Below the pieces are notes generated by a model that made no database searches, had not been told where the DNA came from, and saw only the letters and a list, made by a program, of their open reading frames with translations. A DNA stretch of 53,745 nucleotides from an uncultured Bacilli bacterium (GTDB taxonomy: Bacteria; Bacillota_I; Bacilli_A; RF39; UBA660). Below are positions 1 through 7,766 of the stretch, one piece after another; positions within the stretch are counted from its first letter, which is position 1; each line of letters starts with the position of its first letter. Position numbers and translations under genes: made by a program. The DNA lies in the NCBI GenBank assembly GCA_947623735.1, contig CANQHE010000004.1, positions 1-53,745 of the forward strand, read 5' to 3'.

Positions 1-35
1 GTAAAGACAAATATATAGAAATTGTAGATAAATAA
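1..35 (+). CDS. 3' end of a gene cut by the left edge (tentative)
   Basis: One frame is open from the window edge (first full codon at position 3) and reads K-D-K-Y-I-E-I-V-D-K followed by TAA. The composition fits the C-terminus of a protein, and the next gene starts about 65 bases later. Ten residues are too few to identify a family, and a chance open frame is possible. Confidence 0.3.
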   Translation, partial: KDKYIEIVDK

Positions 36-99
36 AAGGAAAAATAGGTAGTTTGTATATAAACTATGCACACTACCATAATATCTAGGTAGGGATATT

Positions 100-1278
100 A
101 TGGAAAAGAATAAATTAGAAAAAAGAATTATATTAGGAATAGTATTTATAATTCTTTTTTCTTTAAGTATAGTACTAATAGTTAAAAATATAAGTTATAA
201 TACTTCTAAAATTAATATTGATAAGATATTATTAGAAATAAAAGAAAATAATAAAGATTTAGAATTAGTTGAAGAAAATAAGATAGATAATATAACTAAT
301 TTAGTATATAAAGATAATAATATATATAAAAGTATAATAATTGATATTAAGACAGGAGAAGAAATAGATTTTAATGATTTAATAAAAGATGATAAAAGAG
401 ATGAGTTTTTATTAAAAGAAGAAGAATTACTTAATTTAAAATATCCTTTATTTATAAGTAAAAGTATTAAAGAAAATAAAAATAATAAGGGATATAAAGT
501 TTATTATATGAAAGATAATTTAGTTACAGTATATTATTATAATTATATATTTCCTAATAATTATAAAAATAATATTAGTTTAATTATTAATTATAATGAA
601 ATTAAAGATATGTTAGAGTTTAAACCTAAGTTAGATAAAGATTATCAGAATGAATCTGGTTATAATTGGGATAAAAATAAAAAGAGTATAGCAATTACAT
701 TTGATGATGGACCGAGTAGTAAATATAATTCTTTAATACTTAAAAGTTTAGATGAAAATAAAGCCCATGCCACTTTTTTTATGGTGGGTTATATGATGGA
801 TAATTGTCAGGTTTGTGTAAAAGATACTTATTTATCAGGAAATGAAATTGGTAGTCATACTTATAATCATATAAATATTAGTAATAATAGTAAAGATAAT
901 GTAAATAATGATATTAATAAAATAAATGATTTATATTATAGTATTACAAATGATTATATAAAAATTATTAGACCACCATATGGGTCTTATAATCAAAATA
1001 ATTTAGATAATATTAATATGCCATTTATATTATGGGATTTAGATACTGAAGATTGGCGCTATAGAAATAAAGAACATATAGTTAATTATATTAAAGAAAA
1101 TATAAAAGATGGTTCAATTATATTAATGCATGAATTATATGATGCTAGTTATCAAGCATTAGAAGAAATACTACCATGGTTATATCAAAATGATTATCAA
1201 GTTATGAGTGTAAGTGAACTAGCAAATATTAAAGGGATTAGTTTAAGTAAAGGGAAGGCTTATAGAGATTTTAAATAA
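100..1278 (+). CDS. Membrane-anchored polysaccharide deacetylase (NodB fold)
   Basis: This is a 392-residue protein with one N-terminal membrane segment (about residues 10-30), a roughly 160-residue extracytoplasmic region without a recognised family, and a C-terminal NodB carbohydrate-esterase domain. The NodB motifs are all visible: TFDDGPS with the metal/catalytic aspartates at 202-203, HTYNH (His253 and His257, metal ligands), RPPYG, DLDTEDW and LMHE. By family it should remove N-acetyl groups from a cell-wall glycan, probably peptidoglycan, outside the membrane. This can protect against lysozyme, but the substrate is inferred. The ATG is preceded by AGGTAGGG. A terminator overlaps its stop codon, so it is probably the last gene of its transcript. 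Confidence 0.85.
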   Translation: MEKNKLEKRIILGIVFIILFSLSIVLIVKNISYNTSKINIDKILLEIKENNKDLELVEENKIDNITNLVYKDNNIYKSIIIDIKTGEEIDFNDLIKDDKRDEFLLKEEELLNLKYPLFISKSIKENKNNKGYKVYYMKDNLVTVYYYNYIFPNNYKNNISLIINYNEIKDMLEFKPKLDKDYQNESGYNWDKNKKSIAITFDDGPSSKYNSLILKSLDENKAHATFFMVGYMMDNCQVCVKDTYLSGNEIGSHTYNHINISNNSKDNVNNDINKINDLYYSITNDYIKIIRPPYGSYNQNNLDNINMPFILWDLDTEDWRYRNKEHIVNYIKENIKDGSIILMHELYDASYQALEEILPWLYQNDYQVMSVSELANIKGISLSKGKAYRDFK

Positions 1279-1288
1279 GTCTTTTTTT
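1257..1288 (+). terminator. Intrinsic terminator of the deacetylase gene
   Basis: GGCTTAT pairs with ATAAGTC (one G-T pair) and is followed directly by seven T. The stem includes the last codons and the stop of the deacetylase gene. Confidence 0.65.
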
Positions 1289-1329
1289 AATTTATTAAAA
1301 ATGTTTAAAAGAATTTGTTCATAAAATAC

Positions 1330-1358
1330 TTGATTTTATATCAATAATATTGTATATT
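1330..1358 (+). promoter_or_regulatory. SigA-type promoter of surface gene A
   Basis: The -35 box TTGATT and the -10 box TATATT are separated by exactly 17 bases. The same arrangement, with similar spacer sequence ending in TTG before the -10, precedes surface gene D (49900-49928). The two paralogues therefore appear to share a promoter type. Confidence 0.65.
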
Positions 1359-1387
1359 AGAAATATAAAGTAGAAAAATATAATATG

Positions 1388-1407
1388 TTTTGATATGTTT
1401 TGTCGAA
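1388..1407 (+). promoter_or_regulatory. Leader element shared with surface gene D
   Basis: The 20-base element TTTTGATATGTTTTGTCGAA matches TTTTGACAACATTTGTCGAA upstream of gene D (49971-49990) at 16 of 20 positions. In D it contains the inverted repeat GACAA-CAT-TTGTC. It lies downstream of the predicted promoter in both genes. It could be an operator, or the -35 part of a second promoter, since both copies have a TGAAAA/TGAAAT box 17 bases after TTGAYA. The role is inferred. Confidence 0.4.
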
Positions 1408-1461
1408 GAGGATGAAAAATATAAAGATATGTTATAGAATGCTATTTAGAGGTGGAATTTC

Positions 1462-2934
1462 ATGAATAAAAAGATTGTAGTTTTTAGTATGGTTATACTA
1501 ATTGGGGGTATAGTATGCATTTCTAGACCTAAAAAAGAGATGCATACTATAATGGTACCCAAAGAAACATTTCAAGAAGAAAATGTAATGGCAATATATT
1601 TAAAAGATGGAGATAATTACAAACAAATAAATGCTATACCTACAGAGGGTAATTATGTTTTAAATAATACAGAAACATATTGTACAGAACCTGGTAATGA
1701 AGAAGAGTTAAAAGATAGAGTAGCATATGATAGTAGTACTAAAACATTAAGTGTCTCAACATTAACTAAAAAGAATACTAAATGTTATTTGTATTTTGAT
1801 AAACAATTAACAAGTAAAGAAGTATTAGAAAATACTTTAAAACAATCATCACTAGGAGAAGTAAATAGTTTTACTGGAACAGCTTGTGGAGGAAGCTGTG
1901 ATATAACTACTCAAAATGGAATATATGAGGTTGAAGATGATTATGGCACAAGTTATTACTATAGAGGAACAGTAAATAATAACTGGGTAGTATTTGGCCA
2001 AGAGAAAAATAGCAATAAATATATTTGGTGGCGAATTATCAGAATTAATGGAAATGGAACAATAAGATTAATCTATGCTGGTACTAGTAGTGATAAAAAA
2101 ACTGCTCCAAATCCACAAGGAGTAGATACAATGATAACGCCAAGAAAAACTATTAATAATTCCTATCCTCGCGCTGTGTATTTTAATCAAAACTATAATG
2201 ATAATACATACGTAGGTTATATGACAGGAGGAATAGGCAAAAGCAAATACGAAGAAACACATACAAATGCAAGTAATAGTACAGTATTAGATGAAATAGT
2301 AAATTGGTATACAAATAATACAAACTTAGGAACATTAGCAGCAGATTACATAGATGTAGATACAGGATTCTGTGGAGATAGACAAGTAGATAAAACTGTG
2401 CTTACAAGTTATCAAGGTGAAGGCTATGGAACTAGTCAAACAGGATATGCCCCATGGGGAAGATTGTATAATAATAATTGGAAGAAAACCCAAACACCAA
2501 CGTTAAAATGTGGATATAAGTCAGATGGATCAACAGATAAAACAGCACAAGAAAGAGATTTGTATACGGGACCAAATGCTAATACAAGTGGAACAAAAGG
2601 AAGCAATGGAACAATAGTAAAAGGAAATAATAAGCTGCCAGTTCCGGTGGGCTTAATAACAAGTGATGAAGTAGTATTTGCAGGAGGTTTTGGAGGAACA
2701 GCAAATAATGGATATTGGTTATATACTAACCAGTATTATTGGACAATGTCTCCGTTTTACTATCCGAATGCTAGCGTGTTCATTGTGAATGCTAATGGCG
2801 GCCTCAGCAACTTCGGCGTGAACAACGATGTCTTTGGTGTGCGCCCAGTAATAAATCTGAAAGCTGGTACAAAATTTACAGTTGAGTCAGGAACAGAAGG
2901 CTCAAGACAAAATCCATACGTAGTCCAAACGTAG
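1462..2934 (+). CDS. Surface gene A: hypervariable lectin-like protein, DGR target
   Basis: This 490-residue protein has an N-terminal membrane anchor or signal (about residues 4-21) and an all-beta-looking module with a conserved Cys pair (about 40-115; Y-C-T-E ... K-C-Y-L-Y-F). A long C-terminal domain follows, shared with genes B-E: YYYRGTVNNNWVVFG, IWWRIIRINGNGTIRLIYAG, FCGDR, TLKCG, GLITSDEVVFAGG, YWTMSP, GVRPVINL. The variable island is residues 432-462. The fold is probably of the C-type-lectin/FGE class used by DGR target proteins, here probably displayed outside the membrane. The ATG has AGAGGTGG upstream. The body is nearly identical to gene D, including 314 identical bases, while its 3' end and flank match gene E, so the gene looks mosaic. 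Ligand unknown. Confidence 0.75.
   Translation: MNKKIVVFSMVILIGGIVCISRPKKEMHTIMVPKETFQEENVMAIYLKDGDNYKQINAIPTEGNYVLNNTETYCTEPGNEEELKDRVAYDSSTKTLSVSTLTKKNTKCYLYFDKQLTSKEVLENTLKQSSLGEVNSFTGTACGGSCDITTQNGIYEVEDDYGTSYYYRGTVNNNWVVFGQEKNSNKYIWWRIIRINGNGTIRLIYAGTSSDKKTAPNPQGVDTMITPRKTINNSYPRAVYFNQNYNDNTYVGYMTGGIGKSKYEETHTNASNSTVLDEIVNWYTNNTNLGTLAADYIDVDTGFCGDRQVDKTVLTSYQGEGYGTSQTGYAPWGRLYNNNWKKTQTPTLKCGYKSDGSTDKTAQERDLYTGPNANTSGTKGSNGTIVKGNNKLPVPVGLITSDEVVFAGGFGGTANNGYWLYTNQYYWTMSPFYYPNASVFIVNANGGLSNFGVNNDVFGVRPVINLKAGTKFTVESGTEGSRQNPYVVQT
2755..2847 (+). other. DGR variable region of gene A
   Basis: The island between the codons for YWTMSP and the RPVIN motif is about 53% GC over its last 75 bases, against a very AT-rich surrounding gene. 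Its fixed codons (GTG TTC, GTG, GGC, CTC, GTG, GGT GTG CGC) lack adenine. The other codons end in C or T and differ from genes B, D and E at the first two bases. GGTGTGCGCCC at the 3' end is a plausible GC-rich initiation-of-mutagenic-homing segment. Confidence 0.75.
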
Positions 2935-2942
2935 ACTACGTA
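2917..2942 (+). other. Hairpin at the 3' end of gene A (DGR target-site type)
   Basis: TACGTAGTC and GACTACGTA form a perfect 9-bp stem around an 8-base loop and span the stop codon. Gene E has the same structure with one G-T pair and loop GGAACGTA instead of CAAACGTA. DGR targets are known to carry a hairpin or cruciform just downstream of the variable region that stimulates homing. Assigning that role here is inference. Confidence 0.55.
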
Positions 2943-3038
2943 TGGAAGTAGAAATACTTCAAGGAGTGTAGAGTGGTGGTTCAAAATGGTTAGTTCTTTT
3001 TGCTTACATCGTTTGCAAAAAGTTACTTCAAGTAAAAT
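2936..3038 (+). repeat. Structured 103-base repeat, copy 1 (second copy 53525-53627)
   Basis: The segment matches the flank of gene E at 100 of 103 positions. It contains a GAAGTA-GAAA-TACTTC hairpin with a GNRA-type loop (2945-2960) and a second stem CTTTTTGC/GCAAAAAG with an 11-base loop. No T-run follows, so it is not a simple terminator. It ends just before the convergent gene at 3043. It probably belongs to the DGR cis-elements, or was copied together with the 3' end of a target gene. Confidence 0.6.
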
Positions 3039-3042
3039 GTGA

Positions 3043-3417
3043 TTAGATGAAGCCGATATCTTCGTCTGGTCCACCTCTATTTATTTCACCAACTATAGCT
3101 AGAGCACCCGCAACTAAAAAGAGAATAGAGGATATTAAACCGATGTGAACATTTAGAACTTCTTTTCTTGAGGCATCTTTCCTTAAGGTTTGAACATCTT
3201 CGTAGTTTAATAAGACAAAGTATAAATAAATAAAAAAAGCAACACAAAATATAGTTATATTTAAGATTTTAAAGCGTTTTTGATTAGAACTATCTCCTGT
3301 TAAAAGATAGTTTTTTTCATATTCATTAGACATTAAAGCTCCAATAACTATAAAGAAGTATATTAACCAAATTAAGTCTTCATTTTTAAGTCTTTTTAGT
3401 TTAATACCAATATTCAT
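3043..3417 (-). CDS. Uncharacterised membrane protein with three predicted TM segments
   Basis: The 124-residue product has hydrophobic segments at about residues 14-30, 50-68 and 91-110, separated by charged loops, and an acidic tail ending G-G-P-D-E-D-I-G-F-I. No family is recognised. No clear ribosome site precedes the ATG; a TATAAT lies immediately upstream, so a leaderless message is possible. It is convergent with surface gene A and divergent from the next gene. Confidence 0.55.
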   Translation of the reverse strand: MNIGIKLKRLKNEDLIWLIYFFIVIGALMSNEYEKNYLLTGDSSNQKRFKILNITIFCVAFFIYLYFVLLNYEDVQTLRKDASRKEVLNVHIGLISSILFLVAGALAIVGEINRGGPDEDIGFI

Positions 3418-3477
3418 ATTATAATATATTGTTTAATAAAAATTAATATGTTAAAATTAATATTCGAGGTGTTAGAA

Positions 3478-4239
3478 ATGGAACAAGTATTAAAAAATAA
3501 TATTTTAAGATTAAAAGGGATATATAATAAAAGTTTAGATAAAAGAATAATTAGGGAAATTGGTTATTTATATTTTGAGAATGGATATTATGAAGATGCT
3601 TCTATATATTTAGAGAATTATATAGATAGTGGTAATTTTAATAATAAAGTAGTGGGAAGACTTTTTATATGTTATTTATATATGGGGGATAATATTAATT
3701 TTATTAATTTATGGAATAAACATGGAAATAGAGTTGATAATTTAAGTTGTATAGATAAAATAGCTTTATGTGATGCTTTATTATTTACTATTAGAAATAA
3801 AAATAATGCGATAGTAGATATTGCTATTTCTTTATTAAAAAGGATGGAAGATGATAAATATTTTAAGTTATTTTTACAAAGATGTGTTTTTGAAAGTGAA
3901 AGAGCTTTAAACTATGATATGGCGATATATTTTGCGGAGATGTTAAGTAAAGATATACCAGATTTTTTAGATTATGTAGTATTTTTTAAAAGAGTTATAG
4001 AAGTAAATGATAATATTCCTTATAAAGAAGAGATATTTAGAGAAGTATTTGATAAAAATAGAGATGCAATAGAAGTATTAAAAGAATATAATTTTAGTTT
4101 AAATGAAGCATTAGATGTTTTGGTAGTATTAGTTAAGTATATGAGACTTTATGATAATAATAAGGCTAATTATATGTTTTATTTATATATAAATTTAAAT
4201 AAGAAAATAAATGAGCAAGGAAGGGTGTTAAAAAAATAA
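3478..4239 (+). CDS. Uncharacterised helical-repeat (TPR-like) protein
   Basis: The 253-residue product is predicted to be mainly alpha-helical. Repeated pairs of amphipathic helices with aromatic spacing (for example I-G-Y-L-Y-F-E-N-G-Y-Y-E-D-A) resemble TPR units. There is no signal peptide. The start at 3478 is chosen because GAGGTG lies seven bases upstream; an in-frame ATG 30 bases earlier lacks such a site. It sits directly upstream of the heat-shock operon but has its own upstream region. Function not recognised. Confidence 0.6.
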   Translation: MEQVLKNNILRLKGIYNKSLDKRIIREIGYLYFENGYYEDASIYLENYIDSGNFNNKVVGRLFICYLYMGDNINFINLWNKHGNRVDNLSCIDKIALCDALLFTIRNKNNAIVDIAISLLKRMEDDKYFKLFLQRCVFESERALNYDMAIYFAEMLSKDIPDFLDYVVFFKRVIEVNDNIPYKEEIFREVFDKNRDAIEVLKEYNFSLNEALDVLVVLVKYMRLYDNNKANYMFYLYINLNKKINEQGRVLKK

Positions 4240-4259
4240 TTTATTTTAGCAGTTATATA

Positions 4260-4288
4260 TTGACAAGTGCTAAGCATAATATTATAAT
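4260..4288 (+). promoter_or_regulatory. Promoter of the hrcA heat-shock operon
   Basis: A consensus -35 TTGACA and -10 TATAAT are 17 bases apart, just upstream of the CIRCE operator. The spacer begins with AGTGCTAA, which is one extra CIRCE half-site. Confidence 0.85.
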
Positions 4289-4292
4289 GTAT

Positions 4293-4319
4293 TTAGCACT
4301 GTTGAAGAGATAGTGCTAA
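4293..4319 (+). promoter_or_regulatory. CIRCE operator (HrcA binding site)
   Basis: TTAGCACT, 11 bases, AGTGCTAA matches the CIRCE inverted repeat (canonical TTAGCACTC-N9-GAGTGCTAA) except for the innermost C and G. It lies in the 5' leader immediately before hrcA. HrcA is known to bind CIRCE and repress the operon until heat shock. Confidence 0.9.
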
Positions 4320-4333
4320 AAATAGGTGATTGT

Positions 4334-5338
4334 ATGGATGAAAGGCAAAGAGGCATTTTAAAAGAAATAGTTGAAGGTTATATAAAAGAAGCAAGACCAA
4401 TTGGATCAAAGCATTTATGTGATAAGTTTAATTGTTCTAGTGCAACGATTAGAAATGAAATGGCTTTTTTGGAAAAGTTAGGGTATTTAGAGAAAAATCA
4501 TATTTCAAGTGGAAGAATACCTAGTGAAGCTGGGTACCGCTATTACGTGGAAAATTTGATGGAACCTAAAGAATTAACGGGCGAAGATATGCTTAAATTG
4601 CAAACTATTTTTAATAATAAAAATTTAGTAGTAAGTGATGCAATAGAAGAAGCCTTAGAAATAATTAGTGATATTACGAATTATACAAGTATATCTTTAG
4701 GTAAAGAATCGAGTTTAAATACTTTAAAACAAATATCAATTATACCATTAGATGAAGCTCATATTGTGGCATTAGTATGTACAGATAGAGGAATTGTTAA
4801 AAATAAACAATTTAATATACCAGATAATATAAATTTACAAGAAGTAGTAAAAACAAGTGAGATAATTAATAAAATGCTAGTTGGAACACCAATTTCGAGA
4901 CTTGCCGAAAGATTAGAGTATGAGATTAGACCAATTATAAGTCAACAAGTAAAACAATATGAAACTATTTATGATATATTTTATAATGCTTTTGAAGATT
5001 TTGTCAGTGAAAAAGGGAATTTTCATGTTGTTGGGAAAACAAAAATGTTAGAACAACCAGAGTATAATGATTCGAAAGAGATTAAGAAATTAATTGGAAA
5101 GTTAGAAGATGAAAATTCTATTAGAAAAATTGAAAAGAATAATGATGATAAAGATATAAGTATTTATATTGGAAAAGAAACAGAGTTTGATGATAACGTT
5201 ACAGTTATTAAAACTAATTATTCTTTAGGAGGAGAAGAAGGAACCATTGCAATTATTGGACCAAAGAGAATGGAATATGATAAAGTGGTAGGACTTTTAA
5301 ATATTCTTAATAAATGGTTAGAGGAAAAAGGTGAATAG
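4334..5338 (+). CDS. hrcA: Heat-inducible transcription repressor HrcA
   Basis: This 334-residue repressor of the CIRCE regulon starts MDERQRGILKEIVEGYI and has the HrcA winged-helix segment C-S-S-A-T-I-R-N-E-M-A-F-L-E at about residues 35-48. The effector and dimerisation domains follow, with the conserved end GPKRMEYDKVVGLL. The ATG at 4334 has AGGTGA five bases upstream; an in-frame GTG 21 bases earlier lies inside the operator and is rejected. It is the first gene of hrcA-grpE-dnaK and autoregulates through the adjacent CIRCE site. The stop is directly followed by the grpE ATG. Confidence 0.95.
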   Translation: MDERQRGILKEIVEGYIKEARPIGSKHLCDKFNCSSATIRNEMAFLEKLGYLEKNHISSGRIPSEAGYRYYVENLMEPKELTGEDMLKLQTIFNNKNLVVSDAIEEALEIISDITNYTSISLGKESSLNTLKQISIIPLDEAHIVALVCTDRGIVKNKQFNIPDNINLQEVVKTSEIINKMLVGTPISRLAERLEYEIRPIISQQVKQYETIYDIFYNAFEDFVSEKGNFHVVGKTKMLEQPEYNDSKEIKKLIGKLEDENSIRKIEKNNDDKDISIYIGKETEFDDNVTVIKTNYSLGGEEGTIAIIGPKRMEYDKVVGLLNILNKWLEEKGE

Positions 5339-5890
5339 ATGGAAGAAGAAAAGAAAAATATAAGAGAAGAAGAAGTAAAAGAAGAGAAAAAAGAATCTTT
5401 AGGTAAGAAGATAAGTAATAAAAAAAATAAAATCAATAAAGAAAAAGATGAACTTATTAAAGCTAACTTAGAGTTAAAAGAAAAAGTACTTAGAATAAGT
5501 GCGGAAATGCAAAATATGAAAAAAAGAAATGATGAAGCACTGGCAAGTATGTATAAGTATGAAGGATTTGATTTTATTAATAAAATACTTCCGGTTTTAG
5601 ATAATTTTGAGCGAGCTATGATGGTAAAACAGGAAGGAATGGAAAAATTCTTAGATGGATTTAAAATGATTTATGATAATTTAGTAAGTATCTTAAATAA
5701 TCAGGGGATTAAAGAAATAGATGCGAAAGATAAAGAGTTTAATCCTAGTATTATGAATGCGGTACTTACTGATAATGATAATACTAAAGAGGCTAATATT
5801 GTTTTAGAAGTATTACAAAAAGGTTATATGTATAATGATAGATTACTTAGACCGGCCATGGTTAAAGTTAATGAAAGGAATGAGGAATAA
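5339..5890 (+). CDS. grpE: Nucleotide exchange factor GrpE
   Basis: The product is 183 residues. A Lys/Glu-rich disordered start (about 1-45) is followed by the long coiled coil with the GrpE core [12 protein letters not shown]. The C-terminal beta domain ends [20 protein letters not shown]. GrpE exchanges ADP for ATP on DnaK in the cytoplasm. It begins immediately after hrcA, and its TAA overlaps the dnaK ATG by one base, which indicates translational coupling. Confidence 0.95.
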   Translation: MEEEKKNIREEEVKEEKKESLGKKISNKKNKINKEKDELIKANLELKEKVLRISAEMQNMKKRNDEALASMYKYEGFDFINKILPVLDNFERAMMVKQEGMEKFLDGFKMIYDNLVSILNNQGIKEIDAKDKEFNPSIMNAVLTDNDNTKEANIVLEVLQKGYMYNDRLLRPAMVKVNERNEE

Positions 5891-7716
5891 TGGCCAAAAT
5901 AATAGGTATTGATTTAGGAACAACTAATAGTTGTGTTGCAGTTTTAGAGGGAGGAGAACCTAAGGTTATCCCTAATAGTGAAGGAGCTAGAACAACTCCG
6001 TCAGTAGTTGCCTTTAAAGGTGATGAAGAAATGGTGGGGCAAATTGCGCGTAACCAAGCAGTAACAAATGCCAAGAATACCATTAGTTCAATTAAAAGAA
6101 AAATGGGAACAGCCGAGAAAGTAGAGGCTAATGGCAAGAAATATACACCAGAAGAGATTAGTGCCAAAATTTTAAGTAAACTTAAAAAAGATGCCGAAGC
6201 ATACTTAGGCGAAAAGGTAACGAAAGCAGTTATTACTGTACCAGCATATTTTAATGATGCCGAAAGACAAGCAACAAAGAATGCTGGTAAAATAGCTGGA
6301 CTTGATGTCGAAAGAATTATTAATGAGCCAACCGCCGCTGCTTTAGCATACGGACTTGATAAACAAGATAAATTACAAACGATTTTAGTTTATGATTTAG
6401 GTGGTGGAACATTCGATGTTTCAATTCTAGAACTTGGTGATGGTGTATTTGAAGTAAAAGCAACAAGTGGTAATAATAGACTTGGTGGCGATGACTTTGA
6501 TGCCCGGATCATGGATTATTTAGTAGATGAATTTAAGAAAGAAAATGGTATTGATTTATCTAAAGATAAAATGGCAATGCAAAGAATTAAAGATGCCGCT
6601 GAAAAAGCGAAGAAAGATTTATCTGGTATGACTAATGCTTCAATTAGTTTACCATTTATTGCTCAAAATGATGAGGGACCACTTCACTTTGATACAACTT
6701 TAAGTAAAGCTAAATTTGAAGATTTATGCCGTGATTTATTTGATAGTACCCTTGAACCAGTAAGAAAAGCCCTTAAAGATGCTAAACTTACAAATAAAGA
6801 TATTGATAAAGTAATATTAGTTGGTGGTTCAACACGTATTCCATATATCCAAGAACTTGTTAAAAAAGAGCTTGGACAAGAGCCTAATAAGAGTGTTAAT
6901 CCCGATGAAGTTGTAGCCATGGGGGCCGCTATTCAGGGTGGGGTTTTAACTGGTGAAGTTGAAGATATTGTATTACTTGATGTTACACCACTTTCTTTAG
7001 GACTTGAAACTTTAGGTAATGTAATGACAGTTTTAATTCCAAGAAATACTACGATTCCAACTAGTAAGAGTCAAGTATTTTCAACCGCCGCGGATAATCA
7101 ACCAGCTGTAGATATTCATGTTTTACAGGGTGAAAGACCAATGGCTTATGATAATAAGACTTTGGGTAACTTCCAACTTACAAATATTCCACCAGCACCA
7201 AGAGGAGTACCACAAATTGAAGTTAAATTTGATATTGATGCTAATGGTATTGTTAATGTAACCGCGAAAGATTTAGGAACTAATAAAGAACAATCTATTA
7301 CCATTACTTCTTCAACTAATTTAAGTGATGAAGAAATTGATAAGATGATGAAAGAAGCTGAAGCTAATAAAGAAGCCGATGAAAAGAGAAAACAAGAAGC
7401 TGAAGTAAGAAATGAAGCGGATACAATGATATTTGCTACTGAAAAAGCCATTAAAGATTTAGGCGATAAAGTAGATAGTAAAGATAAAGAAGAAGCTGAA
7501 AGTAAAATTGACGAACTTAAGAAAGCGATGGAAGGAACAGATACCGAAGAAATTAAGAAGAAAACCGAAGCTTTAAATGAAGTAGCAATGAAGCTTGCAA
7601 CAAAAGTTTATGAAGAAGCAGCAAAAAATAAAGAAGCGGAAGCTAAAACGGAGGATAGTGATAAAGCAACGAAGAAAGATGATGATGTAGCCGAAGCTAA
7701 TTATGAAGAAAAATAA
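5890..7716 (+). CDS. dnaK: Chaperone DnaK (Hsp70)
   Basis: The 608-residue Hsp70 has the ATPase signatures [19 protein letters not shown] (N-terminus), [15 protein letters not shown] and [10 protein letters not shown]. The substrate-binding beta domain contains the segment [10 protein letters not shown], and a helical lid ends in a charged tail. Length and motif order are normal for Gram-positive DnaK. It works with GrpE, encoded directly upstream, and DnaJ, encoded after pepF. GC and codon use are slightly richer than in neighbours (GCC and ACC codons), as expected for a highly expressed gene. Confidence 0.98.
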   Translation: MAKIIGIDLGTTNSCVAVLEGGEPKVIPNSEGARTTPSVVAFKGDEEMVGQIARNQAVTNAKNTISSIKRKMGTAEKVEANGKKYTPEEISAKILSKLKKDAEAYLGEKVTKAVITVPAYFNDAERQATKNAGKIAGLDVERIINEPTAAALAYGLDKQDKLQTILVYDLGGGTFDVSILELGDGVFEVKATSGNNRLGGDDFDARIMDYLVDEFKKENGIDLSKDKMAMQRIKDAAEKAKKDLSGMTNASISLPFIAQNDEGPLHFDTTLSKAKFEDLCRDLFDSTLEPVRKALKDAKLTNKDIDKVILVGGSTRIPYIQELVKKELGQEPNKSVNPDEVVAMGAAIQGGVLTGEVEDIVLLDVTPLSLGLETLGNVMTVLIPRNTTIPTSKSQVFSTAADNQPAVDIHVLQGERPMAYDNKTLGNFQLTNIPPAPRGVPQIEVKFDIDANGIVNVTAKDLGTNKEQSITITSSTNLSDEEIDKMMKEAEANKEADEKRKQEAEVRNEADTMIFATEKAIKDLGDKVDSKDKEEAESKIDELKKAMEGTDTEEIKKKTEALNEVAMKLATKVYEEAAKNKEAEAKTEDSDKATKKDDDVAEANYEEK

Positions 7717-7720
7717 GTAT

Positions 7721-7748
7721 AAGTTCTAGGAAACTAGAACTTGTCTTT
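7721..7748 (+). terminator. Hairpin after dnaK
   Basis: AAGTTCTAG and CTAGAACTT form a perfect 9-bp stem closed by a GAAA loop, followed by GTCTTTTA. The T-run is short, so this may be a partial terminator that lowers read-through into pepF-dnaJ, or an mRNA-stabilising hairpin. Confidence 0.65.
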
Positions 7749-7766
7749 TATGGAAAGGGATTAATA

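Noticed and set aside
2936-3038. Insertion sequence or transposon end
   Set aside because: The repeated flank has no transposase gene, no terminal inverted repeat pair and no target duplication; it is tied to the 3' end of two target genes.
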